Of a stretch of DNA of 17,737 bases, positions 1 to 7,630 are shown one piece after another. The translations under genes and the position numbers were made by a program. Origin of the DNA: Gammaproteobacteria bacterium UBA4475 (GTDB taxonomy: Bacteria; Pseudomonadota; Gammaproteobacteria; Pseudomonadales; Azotimanducaceae); assembly GCA_002389265.1 (NCBI GenBank), contig DGOD01000374.1, forward strand, positions 1 through 17,737, written 5' to 3'. The notes under the pieces are model-generated. The model had not been told where the DNA came from, did not search any database, and saw only the letters and a program-made list of their open reading frames with translations. Each line of letters starts with the position of its first letter. The stretch's first letter is position 1.

Positions 1-728
1 GTCTTGAGATCAGGACCACCGAGCATGCAAGCAAAGGCTGAGCGACCGGTATCAATCTTCTGCAGGATTTCGCCGCCCGCTTGAACGCGAACGACGCACT
101 GACCAACGGGATCAGCCACCCAGATAGCGCCTTGCGCATCAAGACAGATACCGTCCGGTGCGTGTGGCGCGATATTGGCCCACTCTCGTCGATTCAATAA
201 GTCACCCTTAGCATCAATATCGAATGCTGTCAGGCGCGCCGCGAAAGTTTCGCCGACAATCAGCATCTGTCCATCAGGGGTGATCACACTGCCATTGGCA
301 AACACCATGTCCGCTGCCGCCACGGACACTGAGCCATCTGGCTCGACTTTTATTAGGTTGGCAGCTACCGGCACGCCGCCGCTTTCAATATCAGAACCAA
401 AGTTACCGACGTAAGCTCGCCCTGTGGCATCAACTACCATATCGTTGCAGTGATAGGACGCGAGTTGGGACAAATCTGCGTGCTCTACCAATTGGCCATC
501 AGGCTCAAGCCGCAACAACTTACGATCCAGCATAGACACTATCAACATTCGCCCATCGGGCAACCAGCCCAGCCCGGAAGGCTGATTCGGAACCTCAACG
601 ATAGTTTCAAGGTGACCTTGCGCATCCAATGCCAGCACCCGATGGGTGTAAAAATCAGAGAAAAACAACCTGCCGGCATGCCAACGGGGCGCTTCAGTGA
701 ACGATAATCCTGTCGCTACAATATCCAT
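1..728 (-). CDS. SMP-30/gluconolactonase/LRE family protein, C-terminus cut by window edge
   Basis: This is a six-bladed beta-propeller hydrolase of the SMP-30/gluconolactonase/LRE family, which generally opens lactone rings such as sugar lactones with a divalent metal. Reading the minus strand from an ATG at 728 gives 242 residues open to the window edge; family members are usually about 280-300 aa, so roughly the last 40-60 residues are missing. The visible metal/active-site positions fit the family: Glu12 in TEAPRW, Asn95 in HCNDM, Asn145 in FANGS and Asp192 in HAPDGICLD. Repeated blade motifs such as LPDGRMLIVS and TPDGQMLIVG are present. There is no signal peptide, so a cytoplasmic location is likely. 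The start is supported by GAGAGG six bases upstream of the ATG. It lies 80 nt downstream of the MBL-fold gene on the same strand and may share its transcript. The substrate cannot be read from the sequence. Confidence 0.85.
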   Translation of the reverse strand, partial: MDIVATGLSFTEAPRWHAGRLFFSDFYTHRVLALDAQGHLETIVEVPNQPSGLGWLPDGRMLIVSMLDRKLLRLEPDGQLVEHADLSQLASYHCNDMVVDATGRAYVGNFGSDIESGGVPVAANLIKVEPDGSVSVAAADMVFANGSVITPDGQMLIVGETFAARLTAFDIDAKGDLLNRREWANIAPHAPDGICLDAQGAIWVADPVGQCVVRVQAGGEILQKIDTGRSAFACMLGGPDLK

Positions 729-808
729 CTCAATCCTCTCAGATGCTTATTTGTGTTGCTGTAATCGCCCGATCAAAAATCTCAGCTGCCGAATTTCTAA
801 CCGGTAAA

Positions 809-1492
809 TCAGTCACCCATCAGCATCTTCCAAGAAGCCAGGTCGTTGATCCGCATATAGGTATTGATTTTTTTTGTCTCAGCAAGGCTGGCGTTCGGCA
901 CATCGGAATAGTTATGCCCGGGCAGCAACAAAGTATCATCAGGCAACGCCGCCAACTTCTGGATACTATGATACATATCCTCAGAGTTTGAACCAGGCAG
1001 GTCCACTCGACCACAACCATTGATAAACAGGGTATCTCCCGAGACCAAAGTTTGCTTGACTCGAAAGCACTGAGAGCCTGGCGTATGACCGGGTGTATGT
1101 AAGAACTCCACCTCAACGTCACCAACTTTCAGCCGGTCGCCGGAGTCTACCTTGACCATATCGGAGTCCGAGATACCCGTGACCTTCTTGACCCCATCGG
1201 CCTCAATCTTATGGGCATAAATTTTCACGGGATTGACTGCTAATAACTCAGCGACACCCTGTACCTTATTTTTGCCAAAAGAGCCGCCACAATGATCAGG
1301 ATGATAGTGCGTCAACAGCGCGGCATTCAGTGTATAGCCACGCTCGTTGATGATATTCATGATGGCATCGATATCCCAGGCCGGATCTATCACCACAACT
1401 TCTCGCGTTCGCTTCGAACCGATCAGATAGGTGAAATTTTGCATGGGACCAATCTGAATTTGTTCCAGAATTAACTCATCTTCCATGGGCAT
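809..1492 (-). CDS. MBL-fold metallo-hydrolase, glyoxalase II-like
   Basis: A 227-aa metallo-beta-lactamase-fold hydrolase resembling hydroxyacylglutathione hydrolase (glyoxalase II) and YcbL-type proteins, which hydrolyse thioesters such as S-lactoylglutathione with a dinuclear metal site. The motif THYHPDH supplies His62, His64, Asp66 and His67; HTPGH supplies His136, SGDTLF the bridging Asp153, and LPGHNY His193, so the full ligand set is present. At this length it lacks the long C-terminal helical substrate domain of classical GloB. The open frame extends upstream to 1624, but those extra residues are low-complexity and overlap the pump gene. The ATG at 1492 has a GAGAGG ribosome site and starts the conserved fold. 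A second ATG two codons later is possible. The 77 nt between the pump stop and this start contain an inverted repeat and no clear terminator. ETHE1-type persulfide dioxygenase is a less likely alternative. Confidence 0.85.
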   Translation of the reverse strand: MPMEDELILEQIQIGPMQNFTYLIGSKRTREVVVIDPAWDIDAIMNIINERGYTLNAALLTHYHPDHCGGSFGKNKVQGVAELLAVNPVKIYAHKIEADGVKKVTGISDSDMVKVDSGDRLKVGDVEVEFLHTPGHTPGSQCFRVKQTLVSGDTLFINGCGRVDLPGSNSEDMYHSIQKLAALPDDTLLLPGHNYSDVPNASLAETKKINTYMRINDLASWKMLMGD

Positions 1493-1503
1493 ACTCGTAT
1501 CCT

Positions 1504-1549
1504 CTCGACGCAAAGGCCTAATATACAGCGCTGTGACTGCAGCGTCGAG
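1504..1549. promoter_or_regulatory. Inverted repeat upstream of the MBL hydrolase gene
   Basis: A perfect 8-bp inverted repeat, CTCGACGC (1504-1511) and GCGTCGAG (1542-1549), brackets a perfect 10-bp palindrome ACAGCGCTGT (1525-1534). A second pair, GCAAAG (1510-1515) and CTTTGC (1550-1555), overlaps the outer arms. The block sits between the RND pump stop (1570) and the hydrolase start (1492), with the hydrolase ribosome site at its edge. There is no T-run, so an intrinsic terminator is not supported; an operator or a leader RNA hairpin is possible. The function is inferred only from symmetry. Confidence 0.35.
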
Positions 1550-1569
1550 CTTTGCACCAGGGCGACAAA

Positions 1570-4500
1570 TCAGGGGGCCAGCTGTTTTTCCTCTGCAGAA
1601 ACAGCGGGCGACACGCCTGCCCATTTCTGTTGCACTCGTTGTTTCAAGCCCCTCAACAACGCGCTTATATCATCACCCACACAATACAGAGCAGGCACCA
1701 TTAAGAGCGACACAAACAAGGCGAACAAGACCCCGAACGCCAGAGATAACACGGCCGGCTTCAAAAACTGAGCGTCCGTAGAGCGCTCAGCCATGATTGG
1801 CATTAGCCCCACAAAGGTAGTCACTGAGGTGAGCAAAATCGGTCTAAAGCGTGCGACGCCGGCGGTCACAACAGCCTCTGCAGCATTCCGACTCTGCTGC
1901 CGCAGACGTTCTACGTAGTCCACCAGCACCAGATTATCATTCACCACCACCCCTGCCGCCGCACCGATGCCAAAATAGGAAAACATGGCCATAGACACAC
2001 CGAATAGCCAATGACCGTAGACAGCCCCCATAAAGCCAAAAGGAATGGCGGTCATCACCAACAAGGGTAGCCAATAGGAGCGAAATGCAACGGCGATCAG
2101 TGCGTACATGACAAATAAAGCAATGGCGAACAAGGAGACGAGCTCGCCCATAAATAACTCCTCACTTTCCGCATTACCGCTGACACCGATCTTAATACCA
2201 GGATAGTTTTTCTCAATTTTAGGCAAGAAATTATCTTTCATATCCGTATTGATATCACTCATCAGGTCACCGGTCACATCTGCGGTGACCCATACAACCC
2301 GTTCACCATCTCGGCGATCAATATTCTGAACACCGGTGGTCACCGCAATTTCAGCCACTGACAACAACGGTATTTCTCGACCCTCTAATGTGCGAATGTA
2401 AAACTGGTTAAGGCTGTCGAGGCTATGACGCAAAGCTGAGGGATAACGCACCATCACCCTGACATCACCATTTTCTCGAGGCAGTCGTTGAACTTCTTCA
2501 CCGAAGTAAGCCTGTCGCACTTGCTGTGAAACCTGCGCCAGGGTCACACCGAGCTTTTCCGCACCCGGTAACAACTGGATGTGCAGCTCATCTGATTCGC
2601 CACGCATAGAGTCGCGCACATAAAAGGTGCCGTCATAACTGTAAAGCTGCGCTTGAACTTCTGATGCTGCGGCACGCAAAACCTCCATGTCCCCGTGACG
2701 CAGTGCATAGTTAACCTGGGGCGTCGAATTATTCATCGTATAGTTAACTTCAATCTCATCCGCATCTGGAATTTCGCCCACCAGCTCTCTTAATCGCGTC
2801 GCCGCTTCTTTTGCACTAAGATCTCGGATTTCGGGCGGCGCCAGCTTAATGATGGCAATCACACTGTCCCGACGAGAACGCGTATACCAGCCTTCAATCA
2901 GTTGGCCGGAGCCCCCCTCCTCGATCGCCCGCTCGTCAACTTCCTTGATCAATTTTAATTCGGCTTCCTGCAATTGATCGAGGACAGTGAGTGCACGAGC
3001 GTAGGGTGTTCCCGTCGGTAACGTGACATTTAGGTAGATGATTTCATTTTCGACTTCCGGCATAAACCCGAACTTGACCCAACCACTGGAGTAAAGCCCG
3101 AGACTCAAAATAAAAGCCATTGCAAACGCGCTGACCGTAACGTATCGATAGCGAACACAACGATCTACCCAACGACGGTAAGTCGTGTCGGCAAAATGCA
3201 CTATGCTTTCCTCGATGCGCTTCTGCCAACGGGCCAGCACGCCCAATTTTTCGCGATGCTGGAGATGTGCCAAGTGCGCAGGCAGTATCAGAAATGCCTC
3301 GACCAGTGACACCAGCAATGCCAATGTGATAACGATCGAAAACTGACGAGTGACCTGAGCCTCTTCCGTAGACAAGAAAAAGAATGGCGCAAACGCAACC
3401 ATGGTGGTGAGTACCGCAAAGATCACCGGTTTTGACACCACTGAAGCGCCCTCAATGGCAGCAGCGAGGCCACCATGGGTATGACTATGCTGGTGAATAC
3501 TCTCGCCGACCACAATGGCGTCATCGACGACAATCCCCAGCACCAGCAAGAAGGCAAAGGTAGACATGATATTTAGCGACACATCGTTCATCGGCAACAG
3601 TGCAAATGCGCCCATAAACGATACCGCGATCCCCACAGTGACCCAGAGAGCAACCACCGGCCGCAAGCTTAGAATCAGAACCAGGAACACCAACAAGAGA
3701 CCAACAAATGCCGAAGAGGTAATCGTGTTCATTCGGCTTTTATAAATATCCGCCGTATCGAACCATAGGGAAAGACTGACACCCTCGGGTAGATCAAGTT
3801 TGCGTGTTGCCATCCAAGCTCTGACCGCATCACTAGATTTGACGACTTGCATATTGTCCGTGGACAGAACTTGCAGTAACACCGCCGGCTCACCGTTCAT
3901 GGTAGCGAGAATTTCTTCATCTTCGAAACCATCAATCACTCGGGCAACGTCGCCAACACGGACACTGGCCCCGCCTTGGGATTGACGAATAATAATTCGA
4001 CTGAACTCAGCTTCGCTGTCTGCCATGTTTCGAGCCCGCAACCTCACATCGCCGGTTTCGGTACGGATCTGGCCCGTCGACAAGTTAATCGAACTGGCGC
4101 GGATGGCCGCGGCGACCTCGTCGAAACCAAGGCCATACTGTCGCATGGCATCATCGGACAATTCGATAGTGACTTCTTCTCGACGACTACCAAATAAATC
4201 CACGAGGGAAATATAAGGTAATTGGGCGATTTCATCGCGCATGTCCTGAGCCAGCTGCGTCAGAGCCTTCTCACCAATGTGGCCATGTACCGCAATACGC
4301 ATCATTTCCTGACGGTATTCCACTCGCCTAACCTTAGGATTTTCGATGTCTCTGGGTAGGGAGTTGACCGCATCCACCGCATTTTTTACATCATTCAGGA
4401 ATGAATCCATATTCTGGCTAGGTAAGGTGTGCACCTCTATACGAGCAAAGTTTTCAGTGGCGGTTGAGTAATACCGATAGACACTTTCAAGCCCATTCAG

Positions 4501-4713
4501 CGCTTCTTCTATGCGCATCACGATCTGTTCTTCCACTTCCTGCGGCGCAGCACCCGGCCAAACAACTTCTATGACTACTTGATGAGGCTTGAAGACCGGA
4601 AAGGCTTCTCGCTCCATAGACAGGAAGCCAAGTAGTCCGGCCAGCAATATCCCAAACATCAATAGGTTTGCCGCGACCGGGTTGGACGCCCACCACGCTA
4701 TAATCCTTGCCAT
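1570..4713 (-). CDS. RND-family efflux permease (AcrB/HAE-like inner-membrane pump)
   Basis: A 1047-aa resistance-nodulation-division transporter, the proton-driven inner-membrane subunit of a tripartite export pump. Length and layout are typical: TM1 at about residues 12-32, a first periplasmic porter region (33-330), TM2-6 (about 333-480), TM7 near 525-545, a second porter region (546-855) and TM8-12 (856-1010). TM4 carries the proton-relay pair Asp397-Asp398 in GIVVDDAIVV. The TM10 position that is lysine in AcrB (GLSAKNAILIV) reads GVVVNDNLVLV here, so Asn925-Asp926 replaces Lys-Asn. Arg955 and Arg957 in the RFRPILLTS motif are kept. The gene starts 5 nt after the adaptor stop, so the two are co-translated partners. 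No TolC-like channel gene is in the window. The substrate is unknown; drugs, lipids or other hydrophobic compounds are all possible. Confidence 0.95.
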   Translation of the reverse strand: MARIIAWWASNPVAANLLMFGILLAGLLGFLSMEREAFPVFKPHQVVIEVVWPGAAPQEVEEQIVMRIEEALNGLESVYRYYSTATENFARIEVHTLPSQNMDSFLNDVKNAVDAVNSLPRDIENPKVRRVEYRQEMMRIAVHGHIGEKALTQLAQDMRDEIAQLPYISLVDLFGSRREEVTIELSDDAMRQYGLGFDEVAAAIRASSINLSTGQIRTETGDVRLRARNMADSEAEFSRIIIRQSQGGASVRVGDVARVIDGFEDEEILATMNGEPAVLLQVLSTDNMQVVKSSDAVRAWMATRKLDLPEGVSLSLWFDTADIYKSRMNTITSSAFVGLLLVFLVLILSLRPVVALWVTVGIAVSFMGAFALLPMNDVSLNIMSTFAFLLVLGIVVDDAIVVGESIHQHSHTHGGLAAAIEGASVVSKPVIFAVLTTMVAFAPFFFLSTEEAQVTRQFSIVITLALLVSLVEAFLILPAHLAHLQHREKLGVLARWQKRIEESIVHFADTTYRRWVDRCVRYRYVTVSAFAMAFILSLGLYSSGWVKFGFMPEVENEIIYLNVTLPTGTPYARALTVLDQLQEAELKLIKEVDERAIEEGGSGQLIEGWYTRSRRDSVIAIIKLAPPEIRDLSAKEAATRLRELVGEIPDADEIEVNYTMNNSTPQVNYALRHGDMEVLRAAASEVQAQLYSYDGTFYVRDSMRGESDELHIQLLPGAEKLGVTLAQVSQQVRQAYFGEEVQRLPRENGDVRVMVRYPSALRHSLDSLNQFYIRTLEGREIPLLSVAEIAVTTGVQNIDRRDGERVVWVTADVTGDLMSDINTDMKDNFLPKIEKNYPGIKIGVSGNAESEELFMGELVSLFAIALFVMYALIAVAFRSYWLPLLVMTAIPFGFMGAVYGHWLFGVSMAMFSYFGIGAAAGVVVNDNLVLVDYVERLRQQSRNAAEAVVTAGVARFRPILLTSVTTFVGLMPIMAERSTDAQFLKPAVLSLAFGVLFALFVSLLMVPALYCVGDDISALLRGLKQRVQQKWAGVSPAVSAEEKQLAP

Positions 4714-4718
4714 AGGTC

Positions 4719-5924
4719 TTAGCTCCCCACCGCCTTACCTTGCTCTCGATTAGCAACCCGATTCGCACCCTCGACCAAGCCGAGAGTCTCAAGCGCCATA
4801 CCCTGGATCGCATTGCGAATCGAGGAAACAACCACCCGCTCGCCAACCTCTAGCCCGCTGGCAATCACAGCATCGGTCAAGCTGCTGTGAGTCACCACCA
4901 CCTCACGAATATCCAATTTGCCGGCATCATCCACCACATAGACCTTATTTCCAGCCCGCAACGCCTCACGCGGTATCACATAGCCATTCTCAATTTGTCG
5001 ACCCTGAATCTCCGCTTTCACATACAGCCCGACTGCCAAGGGCATACCCTGGTTCGACCGATTCAATGTATAGGGTGCCAGTACCTCTGCGATGCCGTAG
5101 ATCATCCGCGTGTCACGATCAATCACCGCATCTAAGCGAACCAGCTTACCGACCCAAGATTGCTCGGAACCGGCAACCATCGCCGAGAACGACACAGCCA
5201 AACCTTGACCCGTAGCAGCCACAAATCCAATCGGTAAACCCAAGGAAGCCAGCTGACTGTCGGATAAAGGCAGGCGAACCTCAACCTTATCAATGGCAAA
5301 CGCCCGACCCAGAGCCATACCCGGCGTCACATATTGGCCAATATCGACGCGGGTACTGATCAATCGGCCATCAAATGGCAGGGCGATCTTAGTCCGGGAG
5401 AGATTCAGCTCGGCCTGCTGCAAGTCGGCACGAGCAGCATCCATGCGCGCCCTCGCCTCGGCAACCTGTGGTTTTCGCAGTGCGAGATCTGATGCCTGAC
5501 TGGCGTTTCGCAGTTGCTTGCGCGCAACTTCAGCGGTCGCCACCGCCGTTTGCAACGCAACCTCAGCTTCGGCGAGTCTGGCTTGAGCTTGTGCCAGGGC
5601 TAATTGATAGTCGACAGGCTCAATTTCGACCAATGACATACCAGCCTGAACCAGGCCACCCTCAATAAATTCAGAAGATACAGCCACCACTCTGCCTGGT
5701 ATCTGGGATACCAGGTCGACCATGGTGCCGGCTCGCACCTCACCCTGGGTTAACACGACTAACGCCACATCTTTACGCTCAACCGCGTCAACAAAGACAC
5801 TTAAAGCACGAGGTGTTCGATCTTTCTTCTCTGGCTCTGGCTTTGTCCAATGGAGGCCAGCATAACCACCCACGGCCGCGATGATGATCACCAACGGCGC
5901 TAAGACTTGCAGCATTTTATTCAC
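4719..5924 (-). CDS. RND efflux periplasmic adaptor subunit (membrane fusion protein)
   Basis: A 401-aa HlyD/AcrA-type adaptor that bridges the inner-membrane RND pump and an outer-membrane channel. An N-terminal hydrophobic segment (about residues 8-23) anchors it, with no lipobox cysteine. The first lipoyl half surrounds IPGRVVAVS (75-83); an Ala/Glu/Gln-rich coiled-coil hairpin spans about 107-178; the second lipoyl half follows at PFDGRLISTRVDIGQYV (183-199); and beta-barrel and membrane-proximal domains follow, with VIPREALR at 316-323. The preferred start is GTG at 5924, because AAGGGTG lies about 9 nt upstream of it, while the in-frame ATG at 5915 would leave a spacing near 18 nt. It is the first gene of the pump unit and faces a divergent 297-nt intergenic region. 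Confidence 0.92.
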   Translation of the reverse strand: MNKMLQVLAPLVIIIAAVGGYAGLHWTKPEPEKKDRTPRALSVFVDAVERKDVALVVLTQGEVRAGTMVDLVSQIPGRVVAVSSEFIEGGLVQAGMSLVEIEPVDYQLALAQAQARLAEAEVALQTAVATAEVARKQLRNASQASDLALRKPQVAEARARMDAARADLQQAELNLSRTKIALPFDGRLISTRVDIGQYVTPGMALGRAFAIDKVEVRLPLSDSQLASLGLPIGFVAATGQGLAVSFSAMVAGSEQSWVGKLVRLDAVIDRDTRMIYGIAEVLAPYTLNRSNQGMPLAVGLYVKAEIQGRQIENGYVIPREALRAGNKVYVVDDAGKLDIREVVVTHSSLTDAVIASGLEVGERVVVSSIRNAIQGMALETLGLVEGANRVANREQGKAVGS

Positions 5925-6221
5925 TTCGGGTCACCCTTGAGTTAAAGATAGCCTTCCACTGGCCATTATGACGCATACCCTGTCAAACAGCGCGGCAATT
6001 GCCCGCCATTAAAGCGCAATCGAACCGCGGTTTTAAGTGATCTACGGTGAAGTGACGGATCTGTCAGCTAGAGTCCCCTTTATCGAGGGTTCGTGCATCC
6101 CGACAGTGACATTACGGTCAGCGTTCAGCTTCAATCGTGGTACCCTATCGGCTACAACACCGTGCCGGATATAACGACCATCGCGCACTTCATCAGCCTT
6201 AAATATAAGACGAGCACAACC
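5925..6221. promoter_or_regulatory. Divergent intergenic region between efflux pump and thioesterase genes
   Basis: These 297 nt lie between two divergent starts and should hold both promoters. Two perfect 10-bp palindromes are visible: GGCAATTGCC (5994-6003) and AACCGCGGTT (6023-6032), centres 29 bp apart, both nearer the pump gene; they are operator candidates. On the plus strand TATAAG (6204-6209) is a -10-like hexamer 12 nt before the thioesterase ATG, without a good -35. On the minus strand a TTGACA sequence (5981-5986) has no well-spaced -10. An open plus-strand frame runs through part of the region from 6093, but the residues it would add do not resemble the family, so I treat it as non-coding. 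Confidence 0.4.
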
Positions 6222-7121
6222 ATGAGCCCATTGGCACCCGTATATTTCGGCAGCGTTAACCGCTGGGAGTGTGACGAGAACGACCACCTCAATGTGAGGT
6301 TTTATGCTCAGAAAATGCAGCAGACCTTGACCTGTGGATTGTTGGACCTCGGTCTGGCGACACCCCTAACTCTTGATACGACGTTACAGTCGATCGCTGC
6401 GCAGCACATGCGCTATCTTGCAGAAGCCAGAATCGCTACACCATTAACGGGCCTTATAGGTCTGCTGGGAACCACTGAAAACAGCTTTACGGTGCTGACA
6501 GAACTGCACAATACCGAAACCGGGCTGGTTCAGGCATCCTTCACCCAGACCTTCAACACCAGGCTGGAACGCCACCCGGCCAGCCATGTACCACTGCCAG
6601 ATCACGCCGGCAGTCGAGGTATCGCTTATCGGGACTCACCATTTGCGCACCTAAGTTTGGCTGAGGCCCTTGAACAGGGCTTCATCACCATCGGCAGGGG
6701 TATGATTCAAGCCGACGAATGCTCAGCGGATGGCCGCCTCCTACCTCACCTGTACATGGGCCGCGTTTCAGACTCAATGCCGAACCTCTGGGCCAGGTTC
6801 GCCAGCCCGGAAGAACCGGGCTTGCGCGGCGCGGGCGACGAGGGCGGCGCGGTGCTCGAATACCGTATGACTTACTCTGGATCCTTAAACCTGGGTGAGC
6901 GATTTGAGGTTGTCTCCGGCGTACTCGCTCTCGCCGACAAGACCCAGCATTTCGTTCATCAGCTCTACAGTGTCGAGACCGGACGCTGCGTGGTCGCCGC
7001 AGAAGCCCTTGCCATCGCCATGGACCTCAAAGCCCGGAAAGCCATGTCCATCAGTCCTTCTCGGCGGGCCGCAATGCAGGCGTTCTTGTTGACGATGCCT
7101 GCGCCAGCAGCCCAATCTTGA
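6222..7121 (+). CDS. Acyl-CoA thioesterase-like protein with two hotdog domains
   Basis: A 299-aa protein of the 4-hydroxybenzoyl-CoA-type hotdog thioesterase superfamily. The N-terminal half carries a recognisable hotdog signature, RWECDENDHLNVRFY (residues 14-28), where Asp18 or Asp21 with His22 and Asn24 occupies the catalytic loop. The second half (about 135-270) looks like a second, degenerate hotdog with VSDSMPNLWARF at 182-193, giving a double-hotdog monomer. Such enzymes hydrolyse acyl-CoA thioesters in the cytoplasm; the chain length cannot be deduced. I place the start at ATG 6222, which puts VYFGSVNRWE at the N-terminus; an upstream ATG at 6093 would add 43 residues without family likeness. 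The ribosome site is weak. It converges with ridA across 38 nt and is close to a fatty-acid transporter gene, which fits acyl-CoA metabolism but does not prove a link. Confidence 0.75.
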   Translation: MSPLAPVYFGSVNRWECDENDHLNVRFYAQKMQQTLTCGLLDLGLATPLTLDTTLQSIAAQHMRYLAEARIATPLTGLIGLLGTTENSFTVLTELHNTETGLVQASFTQTFNTRLERHPASHVPLPDHAGSRGIAYRDSPFAHLSLAEALEQGFITIGRGMIQADECSADGRLLPHLYMGRVSDSMPNLWARFASPEEPGLRGAGDEGGAVLEYRMTYSGSLNLGERFEVVSGVLALADKTQHFVHQLYSVETGRCVVAAEALAIAMDLKARKAMSISPSRRAAMQAFLLTMPAPAAQS

Positions 7122-7159
7122 GCATTAACTAGTCAATACCCCTTCGTCATGGCGTATTT

Positions 7160-7516
7160 TTAAACAGCGACAGCGGCGGTGACTGCAATTTCAACTGTAT
7201 ATTGAGGCGCCGCCAGTTTCGATTCAACACAGGCACGAGTTGGGGTGGCACCGTCGACAACCCACTTATCCCAAACACTGTTCAGTCCGGCAAAGTCGGC
7301 CATATCAGCCAACCAGATAGTGGCCGTCAGCAGTTGAGACTTATCAGTACCCGCCTGCGCCAAGAGCTCGTCGATAGCTTGCAAGATATCCGCAGTCTGC
7401 TCGGCCGCAGTGCCACCAGCGGCATTCTGCGCAACCTGGCCGGCTGTCGATACGACACCATTATAGACAACAGCTTGACTCATTCTTGGACCGGATTTTA
7501 TTCGCTTGATCGTCAT
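7160..7516 (-). CDS. RidA family (YjgF/YER057c/UK114) protein
   Basis: A 118-aa member of the RidA superfamily, trimeric cytoplasmic proteins of which the archetype hydrolyses reactive enamine/imine intermediates made by PLP enzymes. The C-terminal signature TPTRACVESKLAAPQYTVEIAV (shown here in part as TPTRACVESK, 91-100, and YTVEIAV, 106-112) carries the key Arg94 and Glu109 equivalents of Arg105 and Glu120 in E. coli RidA. GVVSTAGQV (20-28) is the other conserved stretch. The frame opens upstream at a GTG (7555), but that codon has no ribosome site; ATG 7516 has GGGAAC about 10 nt upstream and begins the fold. Overall it looks more like the shorter YoaB/Rid2-type group than archetypal RidA, and that sub-grouping is tentative. 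It follows the transporter gene by 114 nt and appears to have its own promoter. Confidence 0.88.
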   Translation of the reverse strand: MTIKRIKSGPRMSQAVVYNGVVSTAGQVAQNAAGGTAAEQTADILQAIDELLAQAGTDKSQLLTATIWLADMADFAGLNSVWDKWVVDGATPTRACVESKLAAPQYTVEIAVTAAVAV

Positions 7517-7549
7517 ATTATCTGTGTTCCCGCTAAATATTTTATTTGA

Positions 7550-7579
7550 TATCACAAGGATAGATTTATCTGTGTGATA
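7550..7579. promoter_or_regulatory. 30-bp imperfect palindrome in the ridA leader (operator or hairpin candidate)
   Basis: Outer arms TATCACA (7550-7556) and TGTGATA (7573-7579) are perfect inverted repeats. Inside them, GATA (7559-7562) and TATC (7567-7570) pair around the same centre with a GATT spacer; only 7557-7558 against 7571-7572 mismatch. The element starts 34 bp upstream of the ridA ATG (7516) and just downstream of a promoter candidate. It could be a repressor site or an RNA stem-loop. It is not a CRP site, which has TGTGA and TCACA in the opposite order. Confidence 0.45.
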
Positions 7580-7598
7580 CAGAAATTGCCTAACGGCT

Positions 7599-7607
7599 AC
7601 TATAACA
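7599..7607 (-). promoter_or_regulatory. Extended -10 promoter candidate for ridA
   Basis: On the minus strand the sequence TGTTATAGT matches the extended -10 pattern TGnTATAAT with one difference. The surrounding DNA is A/T-rich and the -35 region is weak, as is common with extended -10 promoters. Transcription would begin near 7592, giving a leader of about 76 nt that contains the palindrome at 7550-7579. It is read from sequence only. Confidence 0.4.
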
Positions 7608-7630
7608 AAATTAAACTAAAAACATCGTGA

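Noticed and set aside
743..991. Plus-strand frame opposite the MBL hydrolase
   Set aside because: It overlaps the conserved C-terminal part of the hydrolase and has no family likeness or ribosome site.
4487..4846. Minus-strand frame bridging the adaptor/permease junction
   Set aside because: Both real genes cover this stretch in their own frames with clear family sequence; this frame is a shadow.
5981..5986. TTGACA -35 box on the minus strand for the pump operon
   Set aside because: At 16-18 bp spacing there is no -10-like hexamer; the nearby CATAAT is only 10 bp away.
6093..6221. N-terminal extension of the thioesterase frame from an ATG at 6093
   Set aside because: The 43 extra residues do not look like a signal peptide or any part of the hotdog family, and the conserved start VYFGSVNRWE lies just after ATG 6222.
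7122..7159. Bidirectional terminator between the thioesterase and ridA genes
   Set aside because: There is a short T-run and an ACTAGT palindrome but no stable GC-rich stem next to the T-run.
7550..7579. CRP binding site in the ridA leader
   Set aside because: The half-sites are in the order TCACA then TGTGA with 18 bp between them, the reverse of the TGTGA-N6-TCACA consensus.
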